Assembly (NCBI GenBank): GCA_964492185.1
Contig: CAZBJH010000071.1
Location: forward strand, 1-17,273
Direction: 5' to 3'
Source of the DNA: JAFGSZ01 sp964492185
Lineage (GTDB): Bacteria > Bacteroidota > Bacteroidia > Bacteroidales > UBA10428
Length of the DNA: 17,273 bases
Shown: piece after piece, positions 1 to 7,501 of the stretch
How the letters are laid out: the number at the start of each line of letters is the position of its first letter
How positions within the stretch are numbered: the stretch's first letter is position 1
Notes under the pieces: model-generated
What the model was told of the DNA's origin: nothing
The model's input: only the letters and a program-made list of their open reading frames with translations
The model's database searches: none
Translations under genes and position numbers: made by a program

Positions 1-84
1 TGCTCACGCGCCTTGATCTCGAACATTCTGAACAAACACTGTGAGTTTATAGACAAACTCTAATTAGAGTTTGTCAATAAACTC
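1..84 (-). repeat. Dispersed repeat copy A (partial, cut by window edge)
   Basis: Read on the minus strand, positions 39 down to 9 match 4975-5005 exactly over 31 bp, which is the left end of the inner unit of the repeat family (GTGTTTGTTCAGAATGTTCG and onward). The rest of the inner unit would lie left of the window. Next to it, 43-84 is a near-perfect palindrome: arms of 18 bp (43-60 and 67-84) match at 17 of 18 positions around a taatta centre. Its 21 bp at 46-66 recur inverted at 4374-4394. No T-run follows, so this is not a normal intrinsic terminator. The copy seems to belong to a MITE- or REP-like family; that class is inferred. Confidence 0.8.
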
Positions 85-286
85 ATATACGGCATATGAT
101 AAATCATAAAATGAAAATATCTAACCTTAATAAAAATCAATGAAAAATAAATTTTGGGTCTCTGTATTGTTATTCTAATGTTTTTCAATATATTACATAA
201 TTATCATACATTCTTGTGAGCCTTTGGTCCGGCGAAGCCCTCATGCAGCTTAATGTATGCCGTCAATTATTTATTGATAACGGGAA
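85..286. other. AT-rich intergenic region upstream of the ABC transporter gene
   Basis: This stretch between repeat copy A and the transporter start is very AT-rich up to about 210, then of ordinary composition. No convincing TAnnTTTG promoter with a -33 partner was found: the nearest resemblance, TAAATTTTG near 147, has one base too many. No RNA gene or long hairpin was recognised. The promoter of the transporter presumably lies here but cannot be placed. Confidence 0.5.
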
Positions 287-3200
287 ATGACTGAATCTAT
301 TTTAAAAGCGTTAATGCGGTTATATGCAATTGTAACCGAGGTGTATACTCCCGGGAGGCATGTTATGGCCAGAAATGTCGTCAGATCATACTTGGTACAG
401 TTAATGCCACCGGAACGTATCGATTCCTACTTAATGATATATGACTTCTACCTTGAAAGATTCAAAGAGTCCAGCGGCCGTCCTGGCAATAAGCAAATGT
501 CCTCATTGAGTGTAAAGGCCATATTAATATGTGAGCAGGTTAATAATGTTCTTGAACAAAAACAGAAAATTCTGATTCTGCTTCAGTTATTGGAAATTTT
601 TAGTATTAAAGAAAACACAACTAATGATGAGATAGACTTCATAAGGGCTATATCCATTGGATTGAAATTTGATAAAGATGTTTTTCAAAATTGCAAATGT
701 TTTGTTACTGATACCTTCGATAAAATTTATGACAGGAAGAATATTCTGGTCATTGATAATAAGGAGCATGCTACGGATCACTCAGTTAAACATGTACAAA
801 ATAAATTCCTGAAAGCTAAGATCGCGTTTATGTATATACCACAGACAGGTACATATATGTTCAGAACTGTGAATGCTGATGATCAGTTGTATTTGAATAA
901 CCGGAAAATTGCAAAGCAGCGAACTTGTATTATGGATAAGGGCTCAACCATTCATAGTCCGCTTATCGGGACAATACATTACAGCGATATAGTCCAGTAT
1001 TACCTTACAGAAGAGGTGAAGAATAATTTATCTTTAACGGTTGACAACCTTGAGTTCGGTTTCGGCCATAGTGAAAACGGAATTAAAAATATCAGCTTTA
1101 CAGAGGATTCCGGCAAACTGTTGGGCATAATGGGAGGAAGTGGCGTTGGCAAATCAACATTATTACATTTGATAAACGGGAGTTTAAAACCGGATAAGGG
1201 CAGAATTCTGATTAACGGTTATGATATCAATGTTCATAAGGATATATTACAGGGAACAATTGGTTTTGTTCCTCAGGATGATTTACTTATTGAAGAACTT
1301 ACCGTTTACCAGAATATATTTTTTAACGCGCGGCTTTGTTTCCGGGATTACTCTGCTGATAAACTGAAATATACGGTAATAAAAACCCTGGAAGATCTTG
1401 ATCTGATAGATGTTAAAGATCTTAAAGTGGGAAATCCGTTAAATAAATTCATTAGCGGTGGACAACGCAAGCGATTGAATATTGCTCTTGAATTGATCAG
1501 GGAACCGAATATTCTTTTAGTCGATGAACCTACATCAGGATTATCTTCAACTGATTCGGAAACAGTGATTGATCTTTTGCGTGATCAAACCTACAAGGGT
1601 ACACTGGTTCTTATAAATATTCATCAACCCTCATCTGATATTTTTAAGCAATTTGATAAACTTATAGTACTTGACAGAGGGGGAAGGACGGTTTATTATG
1701 GCAATCCCCTTGATGCATTGGTCTATTTCAAATCACAAAAACAATTAATTAATGCAGAGGAAAGTGAATGCCTGACATGTGGCAATGTTAATCCGGAGCA
1801 AATACTGGCTATAATTGAAGCTAAAAGAGTTAATGAATGGGGAGGATTAACAAAAGAGCGTGCCATATCACCCCAGGAATGGTACAACAATTATAAAAAG
1901 TATATTGAAAAGAGTGTTAAAGTACCTTCCGAAAAAATTGATATACCCGCGAATTATTTTCATGTACCGGGTATATTGACACAGTTTAAAATTTTTTTTC
2001 AGCGCAATTTATTGAGTAAACTGACTGATCATCAGTATTTATTGATTAATCTTATAGAGGCTCCCGTTCTTGCTTTGATTCTGTCTTTTTTTACCAGATA
2101 CAAGGCCGGTACAATGGAAGACCCCGGTGTTTATGTGTTTGGCGGCAATGTGAATTTCCCCGTTTATCTTTTTATGAGTGTTGTTGTAGCCTTATTTATT
2201 GGGATGATGGTTAGTGCCGAAGACATCTTTAAAGATCGCCATATTTTAAAACGGGAATCTCTGCTTGATTTAAGCCGTTCTAGCTACGTGAACGCGAAAG
2301 TGTTATTTCTTATCCTGCTCTCTGCTGTACAGATCTTTACTTATGTACTTGTTGGCAACCTGGTAATGGGTATTAAAGGAATGCTCTTCCAATACTGGTT
2401 GGTTCTTTTTTCTGTTTCTGTATTTGCCAATATCCTGGGCCTGATAATATCCGATTCTATGAAGTCGGTTGTGTCAATTTATATACTTATTCCTCTTTTA
2501 TTGGTTCCGCAGATATTACTTGGTGGTGCTATGGTCAGATTCGATAAGTTAAATAACAACATTTCTTCGGATAAAGTGGTGCCTTTTATTGGAGATATAA
2601 TGGCTTCCAGATGGGCCTATGAGGCATTAACTGTATACCATTTTAAAAATAACCAATACAGGCGTGATGTTTTTGCCGCGGATGCAGAAGAAAGCAAGGC
2701 GGCTTTTTACGTGAATTATGCCCTGCCGGAGATTATCCTCAGGACAAATGATCTTGAAAAATCCCTGGTATATCCCAATGGTAAGGAAGAAACTATGGAT
2801 GATATTATGTTGATAAAAAATGAATTACAAAAGATTGCCCGTAAAGAGAACATTCAACCGGCCGATGTAGTTAAGGATTTATCAATAGATAATTTGTCGG
2901 AATCCTCGATAAACGCGATCCGGAATTATAATATTTCTCTTAGAAAGTATTTTATAACAAGGTTGAACAGGGCAACAGAAGAAAAAGACAGGATTCTTCA
3001 AGTCTTAACTGAAAAATATGGTGGAATGGAGAATCTTAACAGAATGAAAGAACAATACGATAATAGAAACCTTTATGATCAGGTAACAAACAGAAAGGAA
3101 CCGGAAAAATTAATGATAAAGAACAATGAGTTGATAAGGAAAGCTGAGCCTGTTTATTTTATATCTGATAATACCTGGGGGAGGGCCCACTTCTATGCAC

Positions 3201-3373
3201 CGGCCAAAAGGGTGGGTACATATCTGATAAGTACGTGTTGGTTCAATCTGATGGCATTATGGTTCATGAATTTGGTTTTGTATGCAATATTACAATCAAG
3301 GTTGGTCAAAAAGCTTATTGAACTTCCTGACAGGATCTCTCTATGGTTCAGACCGGGCAAAGAGCCGGAGTAA
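287..3373 (+). CDS. ABCG-type ABC transporter, fused ATPase-permease with TerB-like N-terminal extension
   Basis: The 1028-aa product joins one ATPase and one membrane domain in ABCG (ABC2 membrane) order. Residues about 1-150 are helical; the part around 90-130 (KILILLQLLEIFSIKE, then acidic residues before DFIRAISIGLKF) resembles a TerB-type domain. Residues 155-240 look beta-rich, possibly FHA-like. The ATPase has Walker A GGSGVGKST (283-291), Q-loop VPQDD (328-332), signature SGGQRKRLN (390-398), Walker B ILLVDEPT (409-416) and switch His447. Hydrophobic segments lie near 582-602, 624-645, 670-693, 700-722 and 727-747, with a last one at 977-1003. A polar, largely helical stretch of about 225 residues separates the last two. 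The substrate is unknown. The start is the first ATG of the frame. A lipoprotein gene follows after 79 bp and may be co-transcribed. ATPase and fold are secure; the N-terminal domain names are tentative. Confidence 0.93.
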   Translation: MTESILKALMRLYAIVTEVYTPGRHVMARNVVRSYLVQLMPPERIDSYLMIYDFYLERFKESSGRPGNKQMSSLSVKAILICEQVNNVLEQKQKILILLQLLEIFSIKENTTNDEIDFIRAISIGLKFDKDVFQNCKCFVTDTFDKIYDRKNILVIDNKEHATDHSVKHVQNKFLKAKIAFMYIPQTGTYMFRTVNADDQLYLNNRKIAKQRTCIMDKGSTIHSPLIGTIHYSDIVQYYLTEEVKNNLSLTVDNLEFGFGHSENGIKNISFTEDSGKLLGIMGGSGVGKSTLLHLINGSLKPDKGRILINGYDINVHKDILQGTIGFVPQDDLLIEELTVYQNIFFNARLCFRDYSADKLKYTVIKTLEDLDLIDVKDLKVGNPLNKFISGGQRKRLNIALELIREPNILLVDEPTSGLSSTDSETVIDLLRDQTYKGTLVLINIHQPSSDIFKQFDKLIVLDRGGRTVYYGNPLDALVYFKSQKQLINAEESECLTCGNVNPEQILAIIEAKRVNEWGGLTKERAISPQEWYNNYKKYIEKSVKVPSEKIDIPANYFHVPGILTQFKIFFQRNLLSKLTDHQYLLINLIEAPVLALILSFFTRYKAGTMEDPGVYVFGGNVNFPVYLFMSVVVALFIGMMVSAEDIFKDRHILKRESLLDLSRSSYVNAKVLFLILLSAVQIFTYVLVGNLVMGIKGMLFQYWLVLFSVSVFANILGLIISDSMKSVVSIYILIPLLLVPQILLGGAMVRFDKLNNNISSDKVVPFIGDIMASRWAYEALTVYHFKNNQYRRDVFAADAEESKAAFYVNYALPEIILRTNDLEKSLVYPNGKEETMDDIMLIKNELQKIARKENIQPADVVKDLSIDNLSESSINAIRNYNISLRKYFITRLNRATEEKDRILQVLTEKYGGMENLNRMKEQYDNRNLYDQVTNRKEPEKLMIKNNELIRKAEPVYFISDNTWGRAHFYAPAKRVGTYLISTCWFNLMALWFMNLVLYAILQSRLVKKLIELPDRISLWFRPGKEPE

Positions 3374-3452
3374 CAGAAAAGGATAAAATCATATATTTAT
3401 TTATGTTAATGAATATAATATTTAGTATCTTAAAAAATAAAAAAAACATGTT

Positions 3453-4343
3453 ATGAAAGCGAAATTCCTGGCCTTAATTATACTTGTTGGTTTTGTTGTT
3501 ATCAGTTGTAAACGTGATAGTTCAAGGAAAAATGACAATGATACCAAAGACATCACACTTGGAATCGAGGATATTGAAAGAGATATTCAGAAAGTCTATA
3601 TTCGTTTTCCTTCACCCGAAGAGATGTTTACTTTTATTGACAGTACAGGTTTACAATATGATAACAGCCTCTTATTGCCGGTTTCGGTTTACGATAAATA
3701 CCTGGATTCAAAGTCCCGGGCACTGAATCTTGGAACTTATATTGCTGATTTAGCTTATATTACACTATTTCAGCAATACAAAGAAACTATGGATTATTTC
3801 CAGGTTGTATATAATATGACAGAGAATCTGAGAATTTCACCGGCATTAAATGAATCATTGATGAACCGGATTGAAAAAAATGTCAGAAATATTGACTCAT
3901 TGAAGGTTCTCTCCGGCATTGCTTTTGATGATATTTCGGATTATCTGATAAGAAATGATCAGGAAAAAACTTTTGTTCTGATTTCTATTGGGGGATTTGT
4001 TGAATCTCTTTATATTGCAATGAATATTATTGATGAATACCAGGTTGGAAATGAAACTATTCAACGTGTTGCCGATCAAAAGCTTGTATTTGACAACCTG
4101 ATAAAATACGCGGATGCTTTCAAGGGTGACAGTGATATACAACAAGTGATCGGAATCCTGAAGCCTGTACAGGATGTATTTGATCAATTACACCTGGAGG
4201 AAAATGATACCAGGACAGGGAGGGATGATAAAGGACAACTGGTATTTTCAGGCGGAAACAGATATATTTTTTCTGACAGCGAATTTGAGGAATTAAATCA
4301 GGCAGTAACAGAAGCCAGAAAAAAAATAACTTCAACGAACTGA
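3453..4343 (+). CDS. Lipoprotein of unknown function
   Basis: The 296-aa product begins with a lipoprotein signal peptide: MKAK, a hydrophobic stretch, and lipobox VISC with Cys19. The residues after Cys19 (KRDSSRK) are charged, then a linker runs to about residue 40. The rest is mostly helical and soluble (for example 100-130 and 140-240), with no motif that I recognise. By its signal it should be anchored to the cell envelope, perhaps the outer membrane. It lies 79 bp downstream of the ABC transporter gene on the same strand, so it may be a periplasmic partner of that transporter; this is inferred from position only. The start ATG is well placed for the signal peptide. No terminator separates it from the upstream gene. 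Confidence 0.85.
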   Translation: MKAKFLALIILVGFVVISCKRDSSRKNDNDTKDITLGIEDIERDIQKVYIRFPSPEEMFTFIDSTGLQYDNSLLLPVSVYDKYLDSKSRALNLGTYIADLAYITLFQQYKETMDYFQVVYNMTENLRISPALNESLMNRIEKNVRNIDSLKVLSGIAFDDISDYLIRNDQEKTFVLISIGGFVESLYIAMNIIDEYQVGNETIQRVADQKLVFDNLIKYADAFKGDSDIQQVIGILKPVQDVFDQLHLEENDTRTGRDDKGQLVFSGGNRYIFSDSEFEELNQAVTEARKKITSTN

Positions 4344-4373
4344 GAAAAATTTGTACAGTAAAATTATTATCTG

Positions 4374-4418
4374 TAATTAGAGTTTGTCTATAAAGTAGGT
4401 AAATTGTTTAACTGGTAA
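4374..4418 (+). repeat. Solo outer motif of the dispersed repeat (copy B)
   Basis: Here lies AGTTTGTCTATAAAGTAGGT followed by AAATTGTTTAACTGGT. The same string, with few changes, flanks the inner unit of copy C (minus strand, about 6908 down to 6870) and copy D (12934-12974), but no inner unit is attached here. Its first 21 bp (4374-4394) match positions 66-46 of copy A exactly, inverted. It ends 14 bp before the next start codon. It could be a remnant after loss of the inner unit, or an independently mobile outer module. Confidence 0.65.
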
Positions 4419-4432
4419 AAAAATTATATCGG

Positions 4433-4888
4433 ATGAGATATCCTTTATTAATAGCATTTATTATTTCATTAAATAGTTTTTTGAAGGCACAGGATTGTAC
4501 GGGTTATCATAAGTATCATTGCCCGTATGGCGATTATTCCTTTTACACTAGTCAGCAGTCGACAAGTGCCTTATTCAGGCGTGGGCAAACATCAGAATTT
4601 AATATGGTTATTTACGGTGATGAAGATTATTATATTGCTGTTTGTGGTCATCGCAAACTGGGCGATCTCCATTTCAGATTGCTTGAAGATAATAAAGAAA
4701 GAAATGTTTTATACGATAATGCACAGGATGATTTTAGTGAATCTATAGTTTTCACCAATGAAGTTACAAGAAATATTATTGTGGAGGTTACCGTACCGGA
4801 ATCCGGTTCCGGGAAAGATAAGGATCTGAGGTGTGTGGGTATCGTTGTTCAGTTCCGCGAAACAGGAGAAACCGAACCGAAATTCTGA
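4433..4888 (+). CDS. Small secreted protein with four cysteines, unknown function
   Basis: The 151-aa product has a signal peptide (MRYPLLIAFIISLNSFLKAQ) with likely cleavage after the Ala of KAQ near residue 19. The mature part has four cysteines (22, 30, 71, 134), enough for two disulfides, and a pattern of short beta-strand-like segments (FNMVIYG, YYIAVCG, HFRLLED, NIIVEVTV, CVGIVVQF), so a small all-beta extracytoplasmic domain is likely. I recall similar hypothetical proteins from other Bacteroidales but cannot name a family. It follows the lipoprotein gene by 89 bp, interrupted by repeat copy B. The stop codon lies in the degenerate left end of repeat copy E1, so the last residues (about RETGETEPKF) may be repeat-altered. 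The start is the only ATG ahead of the signal peptide. Confidence 0.75.
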   Translation: MRYPLLIAFIISLNSFLKAQDCTGYHKYHCPYGDYSFYTSQQSTSALFRRGQTSEFNMVIYGDEDYYIAVCGHRKLGDLHFRLLEDNKERNVLYDNAQDDFSESIVFTNEVTRNIIVEVTVPESGSGKDKDLRCVGIVVQFRETGETEPKF

Positions 4889-4947
4889 AAGATTCCATTT
4901 CCGGACAAGCGTGCGTAACGCAGATATCGGACATTATGGACAGACAC
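4883..4947 (+). repeat. Dispersed repeat copy E1 (internally deleted inner unit)
   Basis: TTCTGAAAGATTCCATTT resembles the left end of copies C and D (TTCAGAAAGTTCCATTT). It jumps directly to their right half, CGGACAAGCG...GATATCGG...ACATTATGGACAGACAC, so the middle of the unit seems deleted. The stop codon of the secreted-protein gene (4886-4888) falls in the left end. A flank containing ATTTGTCCATAAACTC (4948-4974) links it to copy E2. Confidence 0.7.
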
Positions 4948-4974
4948 TATCTATAATTTGTCCATAAACTCGTA

Positions 4975-5094
4975 GTGTTTGTTCAGAATGTTCGAGATCA
5001 AGGCGTGCAAGAATTTTAAACCGCAGTATACCAAGGTATTCGAGGATTTAAAATTTTGGCAACAACGCAGATATCGGACATTATGGACAGACAC
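4975..5094 (+). repeat. Dispersed repeat copy E2 (complete inner unit, variant interior)
   Basis: This 120-bp unit runs from GTGTTTGTTCAGAATGTTCG to CGGACATTATGGACAGACAC. Its ends form an imperfect inverted repeat: 20 of 25 positions agree, and three of the five differences are T versus C, which would be G-U pairs in a plus-strand transcript. The centre has a second inverted repeat, AATTTTAAA (5012-5020) with TTTAAAATT (5047-5055), around ATACC-AA-GGTAT (5028-5039). The interior differs from copies C and D though the ends agree. Positions 5064-5102 repeat 4917-4955 exactly (39 bp), and this direct repeat covers the stop codon of the convergent peptidase gene. Confidence 0.8.
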
Positions 5095-5097
5095 TAT

Positions 5098-6729
5098 CTA
5101 TAGTCCCAATACTTCTAATCCCTGCTTAAAAACAATATCAACCGGGATGTTCTCTGAATTGATCCTGTTTAATGCCTGGCGCAGGTCATCATCGATCTTT
5201 CCGTAAGTTTTCATAAGGCTGTCAGACTGTTCATAATCACCTTCACCTTGTGTAACCAGTATAATTTCACATAGTTCGTTCATTGCTTCCTGCATTTTGT
5301 CAAAGTTTACACTGAAGGTGGTATCTGAATTTACGGTAAAGGCTCCTTTTTCTTTGAAGTAGTTAAACCTTACAAGGTTAGCCTGGCCGTGAGCACTTGA
5401 TGCGCCGAAGCGGATTGATCTGAATATACCTGCTAGGAAGGTGGTGTAATTGTCCATCAGGTCAGCATCGATCTCACCCATTTCCCGGAGTTTTGTAACA
5501 AGGTACAAACCAAGTATATCGGCTTTTCCTTCTTCTATTGCTGAGGCATGATCCTGCAGTGCTTCACGCACCGTTCCGGTTCCGGTAACTGTATTTTTAA
5601 TGCCCATACCATGTGCTACTTCATGAAACATTGTATTTGTAAAAAAAGCGTTAAAAGTAATATGTTTGCGCTGATCCTCATGGATCAATTCGTCAGCAAT
5701 GGGAATAAGTATTTTTTCAAATTTGGCCTGCATTGAATTTTTTAGCTGTAATTTTCTGCTTCCTATACTCAAATGTACTTTCGGGTCATTGGGCAGGTTA
5801 ATAGCTATGGTTTTGCTTCCTGCATTACAATCCCCCGCATAGTAAATTGCCTCATATACCCCGAGGTCTGAATCACTGCCCGGTGTTTCGGTTTTGTATT
5901 TTTCGTCCACCGGTAATCCTTTTTGCAGCCCGGGAAGTAAGGCAGAATACCTGTCCAGCCGTTTACTCCAGTCCGTGTCTTTGATCAATATATATGCTTC
6001 ATGGGCAGCTTTATAACCAAACAGACGGTCCTCATATGTTTCAATAGGACCGACAACAAAATCAATTTTGTTGTTTCGCATGTCCATCCAGGCCATATCG
6101 CTTTCAAAGTATTCATCGGTCAGCAAGGCCTCAGCCCTGAGTTCAAGATATTTTTTAAAACCTTCATCTTCAGCCAGAACGGCTGCCTGTTTAATTAAAC
6201 CCGCTGCTTCTTTGATCTTATTTTCAAAAGCAATATGATAAGGTATAGTTGTAAGCCGGCCTTTTTCATCCCTCCGGATCAGGGTATACAGATCTGATTT
6301 ATTTTCATTGCCATATTCGTTAAATTCTTCTTTTGTCATATCTTCGGGATAGAAATTGGCACCCAGTGGTTTTTTACCGGCACCCTCAATAAAAGGTTCA
6401 TTATTGTTTAAACGTTCCCATGGACCATAATTTATCCGGACATATTTTTTTGCCCATTCGTTTTCCAGGGTATCCAGTAACCGGTTTTTGTCACCATAAG
6501 CTTCAATCCAGAACAGCTCATCCATTATGTTTGCTGCTTCTATCATCAGCGGGATCATTTTTTTCTGGTTTTCGGTCAATGATGAAAGGTCGGCTTGTAA
6601 TTTAAAAGGTACAAAATCATTTACTTTTTTCTGAAGAACTGATTTTTCAGTCTTTTTTTCAGGTTCGCCTTTACATCCGGAAATGAGAAGCACAAATACC
6701 GGGATTGCCATGATCAGTATTTTTTTCAT
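5098..6729 (-). CDS. M49-like (dipeptidyl-peptidase III-like) zinc peptidase lipoprotein
   Basis: The 543-aa product starts with a lipoprotein signal (MKKILIMAIPVFVLLISGC, Cys19). The metal site is HEVAH (369-373) followed by EEGKAD (399-404), the arrangement of the M49/DPP III family, in which His, His and a downstream Glu bind zinc and the Glu of HExxH is the base. AINLPNDPKV (309-318) matches the family's conserved stretch before the active site. Classical DPP III has HExxxH with three residues between; here there are two, as I recall for the Bacteroidota and plant Nudix-linked branch. It is about 150-200 residues shorter than classical DPP III. It should act on short peptides in the envelope. 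Its stop codon TAG (5098-5100) lies inside a repeat, and repeat copy C ends 13 bp before its start, so it is isolated between repeats and probably monocistronic. Confidence 0.87.
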   Translation of the reverse strand: MKKILIMAIPVFVLLISGCKGEPEKKTEKSVLQKKVNDFVPFKLQADLSSLTENQKKMIPLMIEAANIMDELFWIEAYGDKNRLLDTLENEWAKKYVRINYGPWERLNNNEPFIEGAGKKPLGANFYPEDMTKEEFNEYGNENKSDLYTLIRRDEKGRLTTIPYHIAFENKIKEAAGLIKQAAVLAEDEGFKKYLELRAEALLTDEYFESDMAWMDMRNNKIDFVVGPIETYEDRLFGYKAAHEAYILIKDTDWSKRLDRYSALLPGLQKGLPVDEKYKTETPGSDSDLGVYEAIYYAGDCNAGSKTIAINLPNDPKVHLSIGSRKLQLKNSMQAKFEKILIPIADELIHEDQRKHITFNAFFTNTMFHEVAHGMGIKNTVTGTGTVREALQDHASAIEEGKADILGLYLVTKLREMGEIDADLMDNYTTFLAGIFRSIRFGASSAHGQANLVRFNYFKEKGAFTVNSDTTFSVNFDKMQEAMNELCEIILVTQGEGDYEQSDSLMKTYGKIDDDLRQALNRINSENIPVDIVFKQGLEVLGL

Positions 6730-6742
6730 AATTATTTATTAA

Positions 6743-6865
6743 GTGTCTGTCCATAAAGTCTCATTTGCCGCGTTACGCCTGCCCGAAAATTGCTCATTTA
6801 CTACAAGTAAACTCCGCGTTTCCGTACAGTGCAAGCCTTGCAAATGGAACCTTCTGAACAGACAC
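6743..6865 (-). repeat. Dispersed repeat copy C, inner unit
   Basis: On the minus strand this 123-bp unit runs from GTGTCTGTTCAGAAGGTTCC to TTTATGGACAGACAC. By hand alignment it agrees with copy D (12975-13096) at all but about 15 positions and one gap, roughly 87%. The terminal inverted repeat is GTGTCTGTTCAGAA against GTGTCTGTCCATAA. Internal short palindromes include TGCAAGCCTTGCA near 6829. I see no clear target-site duplication. It sits 13 bp upstream of the M49-like peptidase start. Confidence 0.8.
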
Positions 6866-6908
6866 ATGTTCGGTTAAATATTTTACCCACTTTATAGACA
6901 AACTTTAT
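6866..6908 (-). repeat. Outer flank of repeat copy C
   Basis: Read on the minus strand: AAAGTTTGTCTATAAAGTGG, then GTAAAATATTTAACCGAACAT, then the inner unit. The same order appears ahead of copy D (12934-12974) and alone in copy B (4380-4418), so this flank is part of the repeat family, not chance sequence. Confidence 0.65.
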
Positions 6909-6920
6909 TTATTGTATGAT

Positions 6921-6939
6921 TAAAAACAAGTTTTACTTG
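6921..6939 (-). terminator. Possible weak terminator after ribH
   Basis: On the minus strand a CAAGT-AAA-ACTTG hairpin is followed by TTTTTA, 8 bp past the ribH stop. The stem is only 5 bp with two G-C pairs, so termination may be weak or absent. Confidence 0.25.
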
Positions 6940-6946
6940 CAAGAGT

Positions 6947-7438
6947 TCATTTTATCGTTTTTTTTAGAGCTATCATTTTAATGGCTGTAATCGCCGCTTC
7001 ATCGCCTTTATTGCCGTGTCTGCCTCCGGACCGGTCTTTTGCCTGCTTAAAGTCGTTTGTGGTTAAGACACCGAAAATAACCGGAAGGTTACAAGTCAGG
7101 TTCAGTTGGGTGATACCCCGCGTAACACTCTGACAGATGTAGTCAAAATGTTTGGTTTCACCTTGTATCACGCATCCAAGGCAAATAACGGCATCATACT
7201 TTCCGGTGTTGGCAGCCAGGCTTGCTCCGAGTGTTAATTCAAAGCTGCCGGGCACATAATATACCTGTATGTTGGTTTCTTTTGCCCCGTTCTTTAACAG
7301 CGTGTTTTGTGCTCCGTCCCGTAAAGCATAAGTGATTTCGGAATTCCACACGGAAACGATCAGGGCAAATCTCATTTTCCCTGCATCGGGGACATCTTCA
7401 GGATTATATGCAGAAAGGTTTTTAAGCTGTGTCGCCAT
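6947..7438 (-). CDS. ribH: 6,7-dimethyl-8-ribityllumazine synthase
   Basis: RibH condenses 5-amino-6-ribitylamino-uracil with 3,4-dihydroxy-2-butanone 4-phosphate, the step before riboflavin synthase, in the cytosol. The 163-aa length is normal. Family motifs are all present: VPGSFELTLGA (62-72), the catalytic loop LGCVIQGETKHFDYI with the proton-shuttling His97, PVIFGVLT (around 118-125), and GNKGDEAA near the C-terminus for phosphate binding. The assembled particle is typically a pentamer or 60-mer. It follows the TPR gene by 63 bp on the same strand, a pairing I recall in other Bacteroidales, so both are probably transcribed from the promoter ahead of the TPR gene. No FMN riboswitch is visible in the gap. 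Confidence 0.97.
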   Translation of the reverse strand: MATQLKNLSAYNPEDVPDAGKMRFALIVSVWNSEITYALRDGAQNTLLKNGAKETNIQVYYVPGSFELTLGASLAANTGKYDAVICLGCVIQGETKHFDYICQSVTRGITQLNLTCNLPVIFGVLTTNDFKQAKDRSGGRHGNKGDEAAITAIKMIALKKTIK

Positions 7439-7501
7439 GAAATATATCCGGTTAAAAAGAAGTTATTTATATTGAATGCGGCTGTACAGAGCCAGTCCCG
7501 G

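Noticed and set aside
43..84. Long palindrome as an intrinsic terminator
   Set aside because: No T-run follows either arm and its arm recurs in a repeat family, so the repeat explanation is stronger.
1..5094. Composite transposon carrying the ABC transporter block
   Set aside because: No transposase or integrase is present and no target-site duplication could be seen; only repeat-bounded layout is supported.
4979..5206. Open reading frame of 75 codons on the plus strand
   Set aside because: It starts inside repeat copy E2 and then runs antisense to the M49-like peptidase gene; no protein-like pattern was seen.
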